From IMG/VR virus record IMGVR_UViG_3300033153_009591, positions 1 to 31,312 of that record: 31,312 bases of DNA, one strand, 5' to 3'. The first letter of the stretch is position 1. Each line of letters opens with the position of its first letter. Positions 20,790 through 29,437 of the stretch are shown piece by piece. Below the pieces are notes generated by a model that worked only from the letters and a program-made list of their open reading frames with translations, was not told the DNA's origin and ran no database searches. Made by a program: the position numbers and the translations under genes. The DNA is from a virus.

Positions 20790-22027
20790 AGTATCAAATT
20801 AGAAATAGAATTTGTGTAAGTCTCTCTATTAAAATACATTAATACTTGATTATTTACATTGAAAATTCTGTGATATTGCTTTGAGTGAATCCCTGTATTT
20901 TGTAATACGCCTGATAAATTAAATTCTCTAGCAAAATAATCGCCGCCGCCTATTCCAATAATTCTTTCATTATCAATTACAAAATGATTATTAAAGGTAT
21001 TTGCGGCGCTTCCACAAGTAATAGTACCATCATCAATCAAAACATCGCCTAAAATTTTACATTTTTTTATTTCGTAATCATTGCCAGCATTTCCATCATA
21101 ACTAAAATATAAAAAAACGCCGTCACTTGTCATTTTTGCATTTGTCCCACCCAAAAAGCTTTGTATAATTGTTGTTGACCCTGCCCCCACATCGCTTGCA
21201 TCATATCTTTTTAAGACTCCTTGATAATAGGTAAATAAATAATCGCCAATTTTTACCGCCCCATCAATATGACCAGCCCCAAAATTATAAAAATATTCAT
21301 TATCATAATTTGTAACCACAACAGCGCCACCACCGCCAGCTAAATAATCAACAGTGTAGTTCGCATCATCCGAAAAATAACCTGCCAAATCAAAGCCCCC
21401 AAAATGATTGCGAGGCAATGAATTTCCAGCCCTTAGCATCTTATTATTATCATCAATCTTTTCATTTTCCTCATTTTTATTTCTGCTTAAAACTGGATCC
21501 CCAGCAATATAATTAGTATTCACTTCACCGCTCGCCCCCGAAAAAACCCTAAAATAATGATTATAATTTTGATTTAGCCATGTAACCCCGCCATCTGTGC
21601 TTTTAATTCCTTGTCCATCCAGCAAATCATCAGTTAGATTATTTCTTTTCATTTCAATTCTATTTGAGGCATCGCCTGAACCATCCGAAATATTGCAAGT
21701 ATAAGCTAATCTTACGCCCTCTACTGCGGAAGCATCAAAATAAAAGCTTAGAACTTCAGCGGTTGTTGGAATTGATGAAGTTGGTACTGAATAAGTTTCA
21801 AGTAAAGTATCCGGATCATCTGCCCCATCCAGTGTCCAAACTTTTACATCCACATTTCCCGTCAAAGTTCCAAACCTTTGTAATTTAATTTCTATTCTTT
21901 TTATTTTATCGGTTCCATTTCCATCATCTAAAACAGGGAAAATATCCCCCATATAACTAGTATTAATCACCCAAGAAGTAGCATTATCATTCGTTTGTTC
22001 TGCCTCAAGTGTTAAAATATTAGTCAT
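20786..22027 (-). CDS. Tail fibre or receptor-binding protein, propeller-like C-terminus
   Basis: The start is set at 22027, where ATG overlaps the upstream TAA (TAATG), giving 413 residues. The N-terminal 170 residues form a beta-sandwich-like region (IEIKLQRFGTLTGNVDVKVW). The C-terminal half shows repeating short blades (GAVKIGDYLFTYYQGVLKRY, DGVFLYFSYDGN, NERIIGIGGGDYF) that suggest a small beta-propeller. Location between hub and fibre genes makes it a virion tip protein. Exact family is unknown. Confidence 0.6.
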   Translation of the reverse strand: MTNILTLEAEQTNDNATSWVINTSYMGDIFPVLDDGNGTDKIKRIEIKLQRFGTLTGNVDVKVWTLDGADDPDTLLETYSVPTSSIPTTAEVLSFYFDASAVEGVRLAYTCNISDGSGDASNRIEMKRNNLTDDLLDGQGIKSTDGGVTWLNQNYNHYFRVFSGASGEVNTNYIAGDPVLSRNKNEENEKIDDNNKMLRAGNSLPRNHFGGFDLAGYFSDDANYTVDYLAGGGGAVVVTNYDNEYFYNFGAGHIDGAVKIGDYLFTYYQGVLKRYDASDVGAGSTTIIQSFLGGTNAKMTSDGVFLYFSYDGNAGNDYEIKKCKILGDVLIDDGTITCGSAANTFNNHFVIDNERIIGIGGGDYFAREFNLSGVLQNTGIHSKQYHRIFNVNNQVLMYFNRETYTNSISNLIL

Positions 22028-22494
22028 TAAACAATATTTGAAATAGTCAATCGCCAATCGATAAAAAGAGAATCTAAAGCCGCCACCGTAATATCTACAG
22101 CTACATGAGATAATAAAATTCCAGTGTCCACCGTGCTAGTCCCTTCAATAAAAATTCCTGCCTCTTTGTGCGTTCCTGTAGCAGTACCAGCTGCGAAAAC
22201 TGTCGAGGTGGTCGCTATGTCATCACTATGAGCCAAAGAAGTCACTGCATTTCTTGCTGTTTCATTTCCCAATATTAAATCGCCATCAGCTGGTGCCGTT
22301 ACATCATCTCCTATAGCAATATGAGAAATTAATAAATCACTGTCGGGCGTCGCATTTGTTAATCGATCCGCAATTTTGGTTCTCGCTATTTTAGGCACCA
22401 AATTTTTTACTACTTTTTTTTCTTTGAGTTTTCCAAATTCGTCAAAAACTCTGAAAGTGTAAATGCCTGTTAGTCCAAAGGTTTCATTTTTCAT
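22027..22494 (-). CDS. Tail tip / fibre-attachment protein
   Basis: This 155-residue protein has the order YTFRVFDEFGKLKEKKVVKN, LVPKIARTKIADRL, then ISHIAIGDDVTAPADGDL with ILGNETAR, a pattern widely seen in small phage tail proteins that carry or connect fibres. The C-terminus is beta-rich (LLSHVAVDITVAALDSLFI). It lies between the hub and the receptor-binding candidate, and overlaps the next gene (TAATG). The start follows ATATTATTTAAATA. Confidence 0.6.
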   Translation of the reverse strand: MKNETFGLTGIYTFRVFDEFGKLKEKKVVKNLVPKIARTKIADRLTNATPDSDLLISHIAIGDDVTAPADGDLILGNETARNAVTSLAHSDDIATTSTVFAAGTATGTHKEAGIFIEGTSTVDTGILLSHVAVDITVAALDSLFIDWRLTISNIV

Positions 22495-22507
22495 TATTTA
22501 AATAATA

Positions 22508-23986
22508 TCAAGAAAGCGGCGAACTATCAAGAATAAAAACCCGCTTGTCATCTGAATGACTAGAGGGGAAATATTCACCAAAAACATAAACAATAGATTT
22601 ATTTTTTTCTAGTAAATAACTTTCATCAAGCGTAATCTCTTCATCCTGTTTATTTTCATCTATCGTAATTTTAATATTTTCATTAATTCCAAAGTTATCT
22701 TCAATACTTTCAATTGTTTCCACTGTCTCACCTTCATTTATTTCGATATCACCCCTTATTAATAGCATTCTCAAAAAATCTTCAAAATCAAAAAGAACTG
22801 TCGCAAAACTAACTTTATAAGTAAAAAAACCATTTCCAAGGCTCTTTGCCGTGATTTTATTTATAACGGCTTCTTTATTTAATCCTTTGGCGTTTATAGT
22901 TAAAACCTGACCAGTAATAAAATTTTTTTCGTAAGTTTCAAAGCTTCCTTTTATTGTTGTATTAGAAAATAAATCTAATTGCTGCTTAGCATATTCATTT
23001 GCAAGATCTCGATCATCCAAGCTTTCATCATTAACAACTTTTTCAAAAATTCCATCAGTGGCGGGAAATAATATTTTAAGTGCATCAATACTTGTTTGGT
23101 TTTTTCTTCTTAGTCTCAATGGCACATCATATTTAAAAGTCACTTCCAAAACATCTGAAGAAGTTAAAACAGAATGCAAACCATTTTCAATGTATTTTTC
23201 TCCATAATTTAAAATAAAATCAGTTGTGGGGGTTTCTTCACCAAACTTAATCCCTAAGGTTTTTGAAATGCTATTTACTTTTATGCTTGTATTGTGCGGA
23301 TTTTCCGGCAAAATAAATTGTGTTTTTTCTCCATTTCCCACATCCTTAAAAGTAATATCATTTGAAAGAAAGGTTCCACCTCTAATAATAACAGAATTAA
23401 CTAATTCCGAAACATCCGGCGTAATTTTAAGCTTTTTATAGTTTGCACTTGTATCTGTAATTATTTGCGGCGCCGATTCTTTTCGTTTTTCAAAAAAATC
23501 AATAGTTTTGTCATTATTTATTCGCCATACAAACCCGATCCTTGCGGCTATAGAGGAAATTGCTTCGGACGGCGAAAGATAATTAAAAACTACTGTCTCA
23601 ATTAGAATCCCGTCCTCAATATCGCCATTTGTAAATTCCTCAGTCCAGTCACTTATAATATCCTTTACAATATCGCCAGCGTTCATATTTTCGTATCTTT
23701 CAGCTATTTTTTTTCTGTCAAAAAATCTTTTCCAGCCACTAGAAAAAACATTATAAAAAATCAATGATCCAGTGCCAGTTATTTTTATTTTTTCTACTGT
23801 GCCGGAAAATAAAGTAGTGTCAACCGCTGCAATTGTTTCAATTATTTCTATTGTGTCCCATTCTTCAATGTTTTCTTCTGTTTTAAAACTGGCACTATTT
23901 CCCTTATGGTCAAGTCCATAATTTATTTTTATGCTTTTATTCGTTGCATTAATTGGCGAGCCGTTTTTTTCGATTCTCAGTGACAT
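22508..23986 (-). CDS. Tail hub / distal tail protein
   Basis: This 492-residue protein follows the tape measure gene, the usual place of the tail hub in siphophages. It contains beta domains resembling gp27/late-control D-type hub modules (for example DTTLFSGTVEKIKITGTGS, then NAGDIVKDIISDW, then SPSEAISSIAARIGFVWRIN) and a central domain ending in a DFFEKRKES strand. A C-terminal acidic domain (IEINEGETVETIESIEDNFG) may be a small variable insertion. It would connect tail tube to fibres. No peptidase active site was recognised. Confidence 0.7.
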   Translation of the reverse strand: MSLRIEKNGSPINATNKSIKINYGLDHKGNSASFKTEENIEEWDTIEIIETIAAVDTTLFSGTVEKIKITGTGSLIFYNVFSSGWKRFFDRKKIAERYENMNAGDIVKDIISDWTEEFTNGDIEDGILIETVVFNYLSPSEAISSIAARIGFVWRINNDKTIDFFEKRKESAPQIITDTSANYKKLKITPDVSELVNSVIIRGGTFLSNDITFKDVGNGEKTQFILPENPHNTSIKVNSISKTLGIKFGEETPTTDFILNYGEKYIENGLHSVLTSSDVLEVTFKYDVPLRLRRKNQTSIDALKILFPATDGIFEKVVNDESLDDRDLANEYAKQQLDLFSNTTIKGSFETYEKNFITGQVLTINAKGLNKEAVINKITAKSLGNGFFTYKVSFATVLFDFEDFLRMLLIRGDIEINEGETVETIESIEDNFGINENIKITIDENKQDEEITLDESYLLEKNKSIVYVFGEYFPSSHSDDKRVFILDSSPLS

Positions 23987-23992
23987 ATTTTT

Positions 23993-25921
23993 TTATAAAT
24001 TTGGTCGCATATCATCAAATGTATTTTCAATTAATTCCTTCATTGCATCTTCACTACCCACTGGCTCATTAAAAATATAAGTATTTCCACCATTTCCGCC
24101 GCCTGTACCAATCATCGCATTTAGTTTAGAAAGTGGAATTACCGCCTCACTTTCTCCACCCTCTCCCACCATTGCGAGGGTCGGGCGTGTTATGATTCCG
24201 CCCTCTGCTAAATATGGAATATTTGGAATTGCAGGAATGTACAAAACATCAGTCACGGCGTTTACTTTTCCAAGCATGTTGTTGATCATTCTTATAAAGT
24301 CATTAATTTTATTTTTAACAGCTTGTTTTATTTTATCCCATATACTAATTGCTTTTTCTTTTACTCCTTCCATTGCACCGGTCCAAACCTCCTGAATTGC
24401 ACCACCGCCAAAAGTAAAGATGGATTTTAGCCCATTCCAAAATTCACCCGCTAAAAGTCTTATTGAATCCCATATATTTTTTGCTATATTTTTAATATTA
24501 TTCCAAGCACCGGACCAGTTGCCAGTCAAGATATTTTTAAATAATTGAAAGGCTTGCATTATCGTATCAAGTGCAATTTTAATGATGCTTACTACTGACG
24601 CCCATATTTCAACCAAAAGTATTTTTATTGCCTCCCCCCACTCTTCCCAAAGCATGACCAGCCCACCAATCACATTTTTAACTATCTCACTAATAATGGC
24701 AAAAGCAGCTTTCCAAACTTCTAATAATTCATCAAAAATCGGGAAAATATATTGATCAAAAAACTCTCTCAAATCTTCAAAATAAAACTGTAAACTAACT
24801 ATAAATTTTTGGATTGCTGGTTGAATAGTTATAGTTAAAAAACTTACTAAAGAGGAAAAACTCGCCTGTATCCACTCTATAAAAGGAGCCATTGTCTCTC
24901 TAATTCCTAAAAAGTTAGTTTTCCAAGCTAAAGCCAGCCCAGCCACCGCAGCCACTACTAATCCAATAGGCGAAATCAAAAGAGCTAAAACCCCACTAAG
25001 TCCACTAATTGCTAACATTACGGGATACAAAGCCGCTCCAAGTGCGGCGATTCCAGTGGCGAAAAGTGCAATTTTTCCGATCATGTTTTTTGTTTCTGGT
25101 GAAAGATTTTGTAACCATAAAGAAAGGGTTTTTATTTTTCCAGCTAGTGCTATTATCGCCGGCGCCACTGACGCCCCCAATTGTTCCTTAAAGTCACCCC
25201 AATCGTTAGCAGCTCTTTGAAGTTGCCCCTCTGTCGTCTCTGCCATTGCCTCATTAAGTCCACCAAAATTTCCCGATAATATTTCGGCTAAAGCCGCCGC
25301 CTTTTCCATTTCCGTACCTGTTTTTAATATTTCCGCTTGTGCCTCACTAAAAGTAACACCAACGCGAGAAAGAGCACCAACTTGACCACTCATAACCTTA
25401 CCTAACATATTACCAATGTCAATCATGTCTTGCTGCCCAACATTCACACCTTTTGTGGCTACCGCCATATCAAGCATAGCAGGCGTTAGTTGTTCAATTG
25501 TTTCGGTTTGCAATGCAAAAGTAGCCAATTGAGACTGTCCGAAAATTGTTACTTCATCCCCAATTACTCCGAGCTCTTGCATTGCTGAAGCTTGTTTTTT
25601 GAGTGATTTTATTTGCTCATCTGACGCATTGGTTGTTTGTTTTGTAATTTGCTCAAGCCGTTTTTCTGCTCTTTCTTGTGCAACAATTGATTCTGTCCAG
25701 TCTTTTATTGCTAATATTCCAGCCGCTGAAACAGCCGCAAAACCAGCTGCATATTTTGCATAGCCATCCGCCATTCTTTTTACTTTTTTTTGAAATTTTC
25801 CTACACTGGCGCTCATTTTTGCCATTGTTCTTTTAGTGGTAGTGGCTACTTTAGTCATTTTCCCCGTAAAATCCCCAATGTCCGCCTTTATTTTTGCCAC
25901 TACACTTCCAGCATCAAACAT
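23993..25921 (-). CDS. Tape measure protein
   Basis: This 642-residue protein sets tail length. Using roughly 1.5 angstrom per residue, a rule for siphophages, the tail would be near 100 nm. Features are an N-terminal helical region (FDAGSVVAKIKADIGDFTGK), a repeat-like alpha region (residues about 150-240), hydrophobic helices at about 280-335 (ALFATGIAALGAALYPVMLA and following), and a Gly-rich C-terminus (GTGGGNGGNTYIFNEPVG). It is preceded by the tail chaperone pair, the canonical order. The start follows AATTTTTATTAAAAAA. Confidence 0.88.
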   Translation of the reverse strand: MFDAGSVVAKIKADIGDFTGKMTKVATTTKRTMAKMSASVGKFQKKVKRMADGYAKYAAGFAAVSAAGILAIKDWTESIVAQERAEKRLEQITKQTTNASDEQIKSLKKQASAMQELGVIGDEVTIFGQSQLATFALQTETIEQLTPAMLDMAVATKGVNVGQQDMIDIGNMLGKVMSGQVGALSRVGVTFSEAQAEILKTGTEMEKAAALAEILSGNFGGLNEAMAETTEGQLQRAANDWGDFKEQLGASVAPAIIALAGKIKTLSLWLQNLSPETKNMIGKIALFATGIAALGAALYPVMLAISGLSGVLALLISPIGLVVAAVAGLALAWKTNFLGIRETMAPFIEWIQASFSSLVSFLTITIQPAIQKFIVSLQFYFEDLREFFDQYIFPIFDELLEVWKAAFAIISEIVKNVIGGLVMLWEEWGEAIKILLVEIWASVVSIIKIALDTIMQAFQLFKNILTGNWSGAWNNIKNIAKNIWDSIRLLAGEFWNGLKSIFTFGGGAIQEVWTGAMEGVKEKAISIWDKIKQAVKNKINDFIRMINNMLGKVNAVTDVLYIPAIPNIPYLAEGGIITRPTLAMVGEGGESEAVIPLSKLNAMIGTGGGNGGNTYIFNEPVGSEDAMKELIENTFDDMRPNL

Positions 25922-25953
25922 TTTTTTAATAAAAATTTTTCACTTTTTCCGAG

Positions 25954-26705
25954 TTAAAATTTATTTTTAAAAAAGGCTTTTGCTCTTTCATTTTCCTTTT
26001 TTTGTTCTTCTATATTTAAATTATGAGTTTTTTGGTCTTTCTTTTCAAGTCTTTTTATAAAATTTCTTCTATCACTATCTTTGAGGTGCGGAAAACTAGA
26101 GGCTTGGACAAGCTCTGATAATCTTTTTCGATCCTGGCTATCTTTTCTTTTAGCAATAATCTTAATATATCCATTTATTTCATCCGGATATAGATCATTT
26201 AAAATTTGCTTCTTGTTCCACCCATATTCAGAGGCGAAAATGTCTATTAATTCAATTAACCAGTTTTCCCGGCTTTCATTGTTTCCGCTAGATATTTTCT
26301 TGCTTTTTCCGGAAGTTTTTTTTTTAGTTTTGTAAATACTTTTTGAAGATTGTTTACTTCATAGATCGCAATTAATAGATCAGTTAATCCATCAAGTCCT
26401 AAATCTCTGTCATTTTCGATAACTTCTTTTTCTATATCACACGCTAAAGCCACTATTTCAATAATTTCAGCGGGAAATTTTGAAACAATTTTTAATAAAA
26501 TTTCCAATAGTTTAATATTATTATCTTCTTTAGAATTTTTATTATTTATATCTTGCCAAGTTGAGCCCACTGATTGTAAGAGGGTGCTTGGCACACTATC
26601 AAGCTTTGATAATAATCTAACATATCCAATCAATGGCAATTTTTTTGCCGTATAATTTCCCACTTTTGTTTCTTGCGGTAAAACCGCGTTTTCTCCGGAT
26701 GTCAT
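25954..26705 (-). CDS. Tail assembly chaperone frameshift product (gpGT-like)
   Basis: The reading frame downstream of the short chaperone gene is open to 25954 in the -1 frame without a start of its own. A -1 shift on the A10 run (26325-26316, minus strand) joins 130 residues of the short form to 120 residues beginning TSGKSKKISSGNNESRENWL. The tail includes FASEYGWNKKQILNDLYPDE and ends in a basic helix. The predicted length is about 250 residues. This is the classical G/GT arrangement before the tape measure gene, where the fused form recruits tail tube and tape measure. The frameshift is predicted, not shown. Confidence 0.8.
26256..26705 (-). CDS. Tail assembly chaperone, short form (gpG-like)
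   Basis: This 149-residue helical protein lies between the major tail protein and the tape measure gene, the standard place of the tail chaperone. It contains KLPLIGYVRLLSKLDSVPST, KLLEILLKIVSKFPAEIIEI and a C-terminal LKKKLPEKARKYLAE segment; the LKKK codons are the slippery A10 run that yields the longer product. The start follows AATTCTTTTTTAAAAAATTT, a T-tract element. Confidence 0.8.
   Translation of the reverse strand: MTSGENAVLPQETKVGNYTAKKLPLIGYVRLLSKLDSVPSTLLQSVGSTWQDINNKNSKEDNNIKLLEILLKIVSKFPAEIIEIVALACDIEKEVIENDRDLGLDGLTDLLIAIYEVNNLQKVFTKLKKKLPEKARKYLAETMKAGKTG
26316..26325 (-). other. Slippery A10 tract for -1 frameshift
   Basis: Ten consecutive A on the minus strand, read in the zero frame as CTA AAA AAA AAA CTT. 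Slippage by -1 after the third AAA opens a frame of 120 codons. The tract lies 58 bases before the short-form stop. No strong downstream stem was identified by eye, though CTTCCGG follows at once. Confidence 0.75.
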
Positions 26706-26731
26706 AAATTTTTTAAAAAAGAATTATTTTA

Positions 26732-27241
26732 TCAATCAGCTACTCCAATTTTTACAAGTTTTTCTCCCTCTGTGGCTGATTCATCAATAAGAGCCAAGAA
26801 GGTCACCTCAAAAATTCTATCTTCATCAATTTTGAAAGCAAAAGTTGGTGACCCTATTACTACAGCCTTAGTAAAGACCCAATCCTCAGTAACCGCAGCA
26901 CCTGCACTTATGGGGTGGACCCTCAGCACTTGAGAGGCTATTGTTGAACCCGCTGCCCTACCAATTCCGACTTCATCAGTGGTCGTACCCGTTGTTAGAG
27001 TTGAACCCGCCATAGCCATGTTAAGACTTGCGAGATCACTTTCTGCAAAAAAGATTTTTATTTCCAGTCTATATCCAATCTCTACCGCCTCCATAGGAGA
27101 ATCCCCATACAGATCGACTGTTTTTTCGTGAATAGTTGGAGTATACGAAATTTCAGTTCCACCCTTTGTGTGTCCGACTTCTGTCGCTCCAGCTGTCACT
27201 ATTGCGTGACCAATTTTACAATTATCTAAACTAGCAGCCAT
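26732..27241 (-). CDS. Major tail (tube) protein
   Basis: This 169-residue protein forms the tail tube. It has the tube-protein pattern: N-terminal GHAIVTAGATEVGHTKGG, a strand with EISYTPTIHEKTVDLYGD, an ESDLASLNMAM helix and a C-terminal DRIFEVTFLALIDE strand. The size is typical. Lower lysine content and richer codons suggest high expression. Its start follows AAGTGCCATTTCTTTTTTTA, a strong T-tract element, and a CTCGGAAAAAGTG element lies just upstream. Confidence 0.8.
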   Translation of the reverse strand: MAASLDNCKIGHAIVTAGATEVGHTKGGTEISYTPTIHEKTVDLYGDSPMEAVEIGYRLEIKIFFAESDLASLNMAMAGSTLTTGTTTDEVGIGRAAGSTIASQVLRVHPISAGAAVTEDWVFTKAVVIGSPTFAFKIDEDRIFEVTFLALIDESATEGEKLVKIGVAD

Positions 27242-27277
27242 TTTTATAAAAAAAGAAATGGCACTTTTTCCGAGATT

Positions 27278-27472
27278 TTATTTAACAATTTCTAAACAGC
27301 TAAATTGTCTTTTATTTTTTTTAATATTTTCTGAAACAATAACTGCCTTTTTTTTGCCGATTCTAATTCCCTTATATTTTACAAAATCAGCAACACAGTT
27401 TTTTTTTACAATTACATTGATTGATTTATTTTTTATAGGGCTTTCAATGTTTTCATCTTTAGTTTTCATCAT
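27278..27472 (-). CDS. Unknown basic 64-residue protein
   Basis: A small lysine-rich beta-type protein (NKSINVIVKKNCVADFVKYK, then GIRIGKKKAVIVSEN) between the tail terminator-like gene and the major tail protein. Two adjacent ATG codons are possible starts, overlapping the previous gene by 14 or 11 bases. No family is recognised. The position suggests a minor head-tail or tail completion factor. Confidence 0.6.
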   Translation of the reverse strand: MMKTKDENIESPIKNKSINVIVKKNCVADFVKYKGIRIGKKKAVIVSENIKKNKRQFSCLEIVK

Positions 27473-27845
27473 TTCGTATCTGAAAAGAAAAATTTGTTAC
27501 TATTTCCCAGCGCCCCTTTTCATCTCGTCCAAGGCTTTGAGGTGTTGCAAGTGCGAATACTCGCATTGCGTGCTTTGATCCTATTGTAATGTGAATTTTA
27601 CGATTAAGCAAATTAAAAATTTCATTCGCTCTTTCCATTGTTTTTCCGTAGTTTTTTTGGCTTCCTCTAGCTATTATCTGAATAGTTGGCAGATCCACAC
27701 TTAATTCTTGATATGGAGAGCCACCACCTGTTTCTATTAAGGTAACACAATCTGCAGGGCTGTCCGGTTGATTTGCTAAAAAAAGAGTTTTACCACTTTT
27801 CAGATCAGTATTTTCCACCAAATATATTTTTGCATCTTCAATCAT
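27459..27845 (-). CDS. Tail terminator / minor capsid 3-like protein
   Basis: This 128-residue protein fits the minor capsid 3/DUF3168-type tail completion family: N-terminal LFLANQPDSPADCVTLIETG, central DLPTIQIIARGSQKNYGKTM, and C-terminal VTNFSFQIR strand. It would cap the tail and join it to the head. Its start overlaps the previous stop (ATGA). Confidence 0.7.
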   Translation of the reverse strand: MIEDAKIYLVENTDLKSGKTLFLANQPDSPADCVTLIETGGGSPYQELSVDLPTIQIIARGSQKNYGKTMERANEIFNLLNRKIHITIGSKHAMRVFALATPQSLGRDEKGRWEIVTNFSFQIRNDEN

Positions 27846-28234
27846 TTTATTTTTGAAAGATTATTCGCGATTATTCTACCATAATTTTTGCCATTTTTTT
27901 TCATGGGAATTTCAATATATTTTTGCTGTCTTCTTCCACCTTTTCCTGCGTTTTTTTGAGAGATGTTTAAACTCATATCTTCATGCAATCTAGCCGCATA
28001 AGTTTTATTGTATCCGACCTGTATTTCTACGGTTTCCCCGTGTTTTTCGGGGTCTTTTTTGCTTGCCGTACTTGCTAATCCACCGCTAAAGCCTCTCTGA
28101 AATGGTACAATTCCAGTTGAATCTTTCAAAAGAGCATCACCAGCTAAATTTAAAGCCTTTAATAGAACATTATTAAATTTTTGAGAATATTCTTTAAAGC
28201 CTCTAATTAATTTATCAGTATTAAAATTGCTCAT
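27842..28234 (-). CDS. HK97 gp10-like neck protein
   Basis: With the ATG at 28234, one base after the upstream TAA, the protein has 130 residues. The N-terminal helix (LLKALNLAGDALLKDS), the PFQRGFSGGLAS turn, a VGYNKTYAARLHEDM segment and the C-terminal GKGGRRQQKYIEIPM region are characteristic of the HK97 gp10/minor capsid family that sits between head and tail. An ATG at 28249 overlaps the upstream gene and is less likely. Confidence 0.75.
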   Translation of the reverse strand: MSNFNTDKLIRGFKEYSQKFNNVLLKALNLAGDALLKDSTGIVPFQRGFSGGLASTASKKDPEKHGETVEIQVGYNKTYAARLHEDMSLNISQKNAGKGGRRQQKYIEIPMKKNGKNYGRIIANNLSKIK

Positions 28235-28235
28235 T

Positions 28236-28631
28236 TTAATTGAAAACAATTTTTCCCGTTCTTCTCGTTAGCCCGGATCCCCTCAGCAATTCTTTCATCC
28301 GCGGAGAAATAACTTGAAAACGATCTTTTCCGTCTTCTGACTTTATTCCATGTTCATCATCCGGCGTTTGATTATATAAAAATTCTACTTGAATTAAGGT
28401 GGCTTCTTTTACGGTATCGTGAATAAAAGTATTTCCATCGGTGTCAATGTCGTTTTGTCGAGGAAAAAGCCTTGTTTGATCGGGGTCGTATTTCATCCAG
28501 TAGCCTGACACTGAATCAATAAACCTTTCTGCTCTCTCAATAAGGGGATTTAATATGTCATCGCTTTCTTCAACCAAATTTTTACTTTGTGAATTATTCC
28601 GTATAAAATCGCTGTCAATATATGTAGTCAT
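28236..28631 (-). CDS. Head-tail connector (gp6-like)
   Basis: This 131-residue protein has a gp6-type pattern: LNPLIERAERFIDSVSGYWM near residues 27-46, a central region with DTVKEATLIQVEFLYNQ helix, and a C-terminal SPRMKELLRGSGLTRR end. It would bind beneath the portal. Its start lies 10 bases after a strong hairpin with a T9 tract (28641-28670), so expression may be reduced relative to capsid genes. Confidence 0.7.
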   Translation of the reverse strand: MTTYIDSDFIRNNSQSKNLVEESDDILNPLIERAERFIDSVSGYWMKYDPDQTRLFPRQNDIDTDGNTFIHDTVKEATLIQVEFLYNQTPDDEHGIKSEDGKDRFQVISPRMKELLRGSGLTRRTGKIVFN

Positions 28632-28640
28632 AATTTAACT

Positions 28641-28670
28641 AAAAAAAAAGAGTGCTTTTAAACACTCTTA
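28641..28670 (-). terminator. Rho-independent terminator or attenuator inside the head operon
   Basis: On the minus strand AAGAGTG and CACTCTT form a 7-bp stem around an 8-base loop, followed by nine T. It lies between the 122-residue gene and the connector gene and ends 10 bases before the connector start. The T tract also takes the place of the start element. It probably lowers transcription beyond the capsid genes. Confidence 0.75.
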
Positions 28671-28701
28671 ATTTTTACAAATTGCTTTGATTTTGGCAAA
28701 T

Positions 28702-29070
28702 TTATTTTTGCTTTCCGTCTTTTGGCTCTTCCTGTGGTCCATCATCTGCCATAACTTGCGAGTCATTCTCCGCTTTTGCTTCCATTTCAGCAATTTTCTT
28801 TTTTAAAGCTTCATTTTCAGCTTTAATTTTTGCATCACTTTGAGCCGCTTTTTGAGCCGCTTTTTGTTTTGCTTCAAAGGCTTTAATTTCTTCTTTTGTT
28901 AGCTTTGTATAGCCTTTTTCATGAGCTGATTTTCTAACAGCTACTCTTTGACCTTTATTAGTCATTTGAGGCACTCCTTCAATTGTTTTTGTGGGATTAT
29001 CCGCAAGCAAATACTCTCCTTGCTCTTTAGATACTGCCACAATTCGACCCTTGTTATTTTTCACTAACAT
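28702..29070 (-). CDS. Unknown 122-residue capsid-region protein
   Basis: The first 50 residues look like a small folded domain (GRIVAVSKEQGEYLLADNP, then KGQRVAVRKSAHEKGYTKL) with a hint of Ala-rich coiled coil afterwards (AAQKAAQSDAKIKAENEALK) and an acidic tail. The head location and the neighbouring hairpins suggest a head-associated protein, but no family is certain. The start follows a T-tract element. Confidence 0.6.
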   Translation of the reverse strand: MLVKNNKGRIVAVSKEQGEYLLADNPTKTIEGVPQMTNKGQRVAVRKSAHEKGYTKLTKEEIKAFEAKQKAAQKAAQSDAKIKAENEALKKKIAEMEAKAENDSQVMADDGPQEEPKDGKQK

Positions 29071-29108
29071 ATTTTTTAAAAAAAAGAAAAAAAGGTAAAA
29101 ACCTTTTG

Positions 29109-29133
29109 GAGGCTCTTTTTTTCAAAGAGCCTC
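29109..29133. terminator. Strong hairpin after the decoration-like gene
   Basis: GAGGCTCTTT and AAAGAGCCTC form a perfect 10-bp stem around a 5-base loop. In the minus transcript it is followed by CAAAAGG and a second small hairpin (AAAAGG, ACCTTTTTTT) ending in seven T. It lies 11 bases past the stop of the 71-residue gene and may stabilise or partly terminate the capsid message. Confidence 0.65.
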
Positions 29134-29144
29134 ACAAAAACCTT

Positions 29145-29360
29145 TTATGCCTGTGTTACCAGGGTAAAGGTGCATTCTGCGCTAGTGCCTTTATTTACAT
29201 AAAGCCCACCAGTACCTTTTGCTACATCAGTATCACAAAAAGAACAGCCTTTTTCATAGCCGGCAGTGTCATTTGTCGGCAAAGTTGTCCCCCAAACTTG
29301 GATTTTATACCCACTTGGATTGGTGATATATGTTTCTGATCCGTCATTTTGAAAAATCAT
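29145..29360 (-). CDS. Small head decoration-like protein
   Basis: This 71-residue protein matches a pattern often found right after capsid genes: TTLPTNDTAGYEKGCSFCDT, then a Gly-Thr-Gly-Gly-Leu-Tyr stretch and ECTFTLVTQA end. It may stabilise or decorate the head. The gene is bounded on both sides by hairpins (29109-29133, 29386-29410). Its start follows TATTTCTTTTTAGATAAAAA. Confidence 0.6.
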   Translation of the reverse strand: MIFQNDGSETYITNPSGYKIQVWGTTLPTNDTAGYEKGCSFCDTDVAKGTGGLYVNKGTSAECTFTLVTQA

Positions 29361-29385
29361 TTTTTATCTAAAAAGAAATATTTTT

Positions 29386-29410
29386 GCTGTTTTTTTGAAA
29401 TGAAAACAGC
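29386..29410. other. Hairpin between capsid and decoration-like genes
   Basis: GCTGTTTT and AAAACAGC form an 8-bp stem around a 9-base loop. In the minus transcript no immediate T tract follows, so it is more likely an mRNA-stabilising or processing structure than a full terminator. Confidence 0.6.
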
Positions 29411-29437
29411 GAAAACATTTTTAAACGATAAATATTA

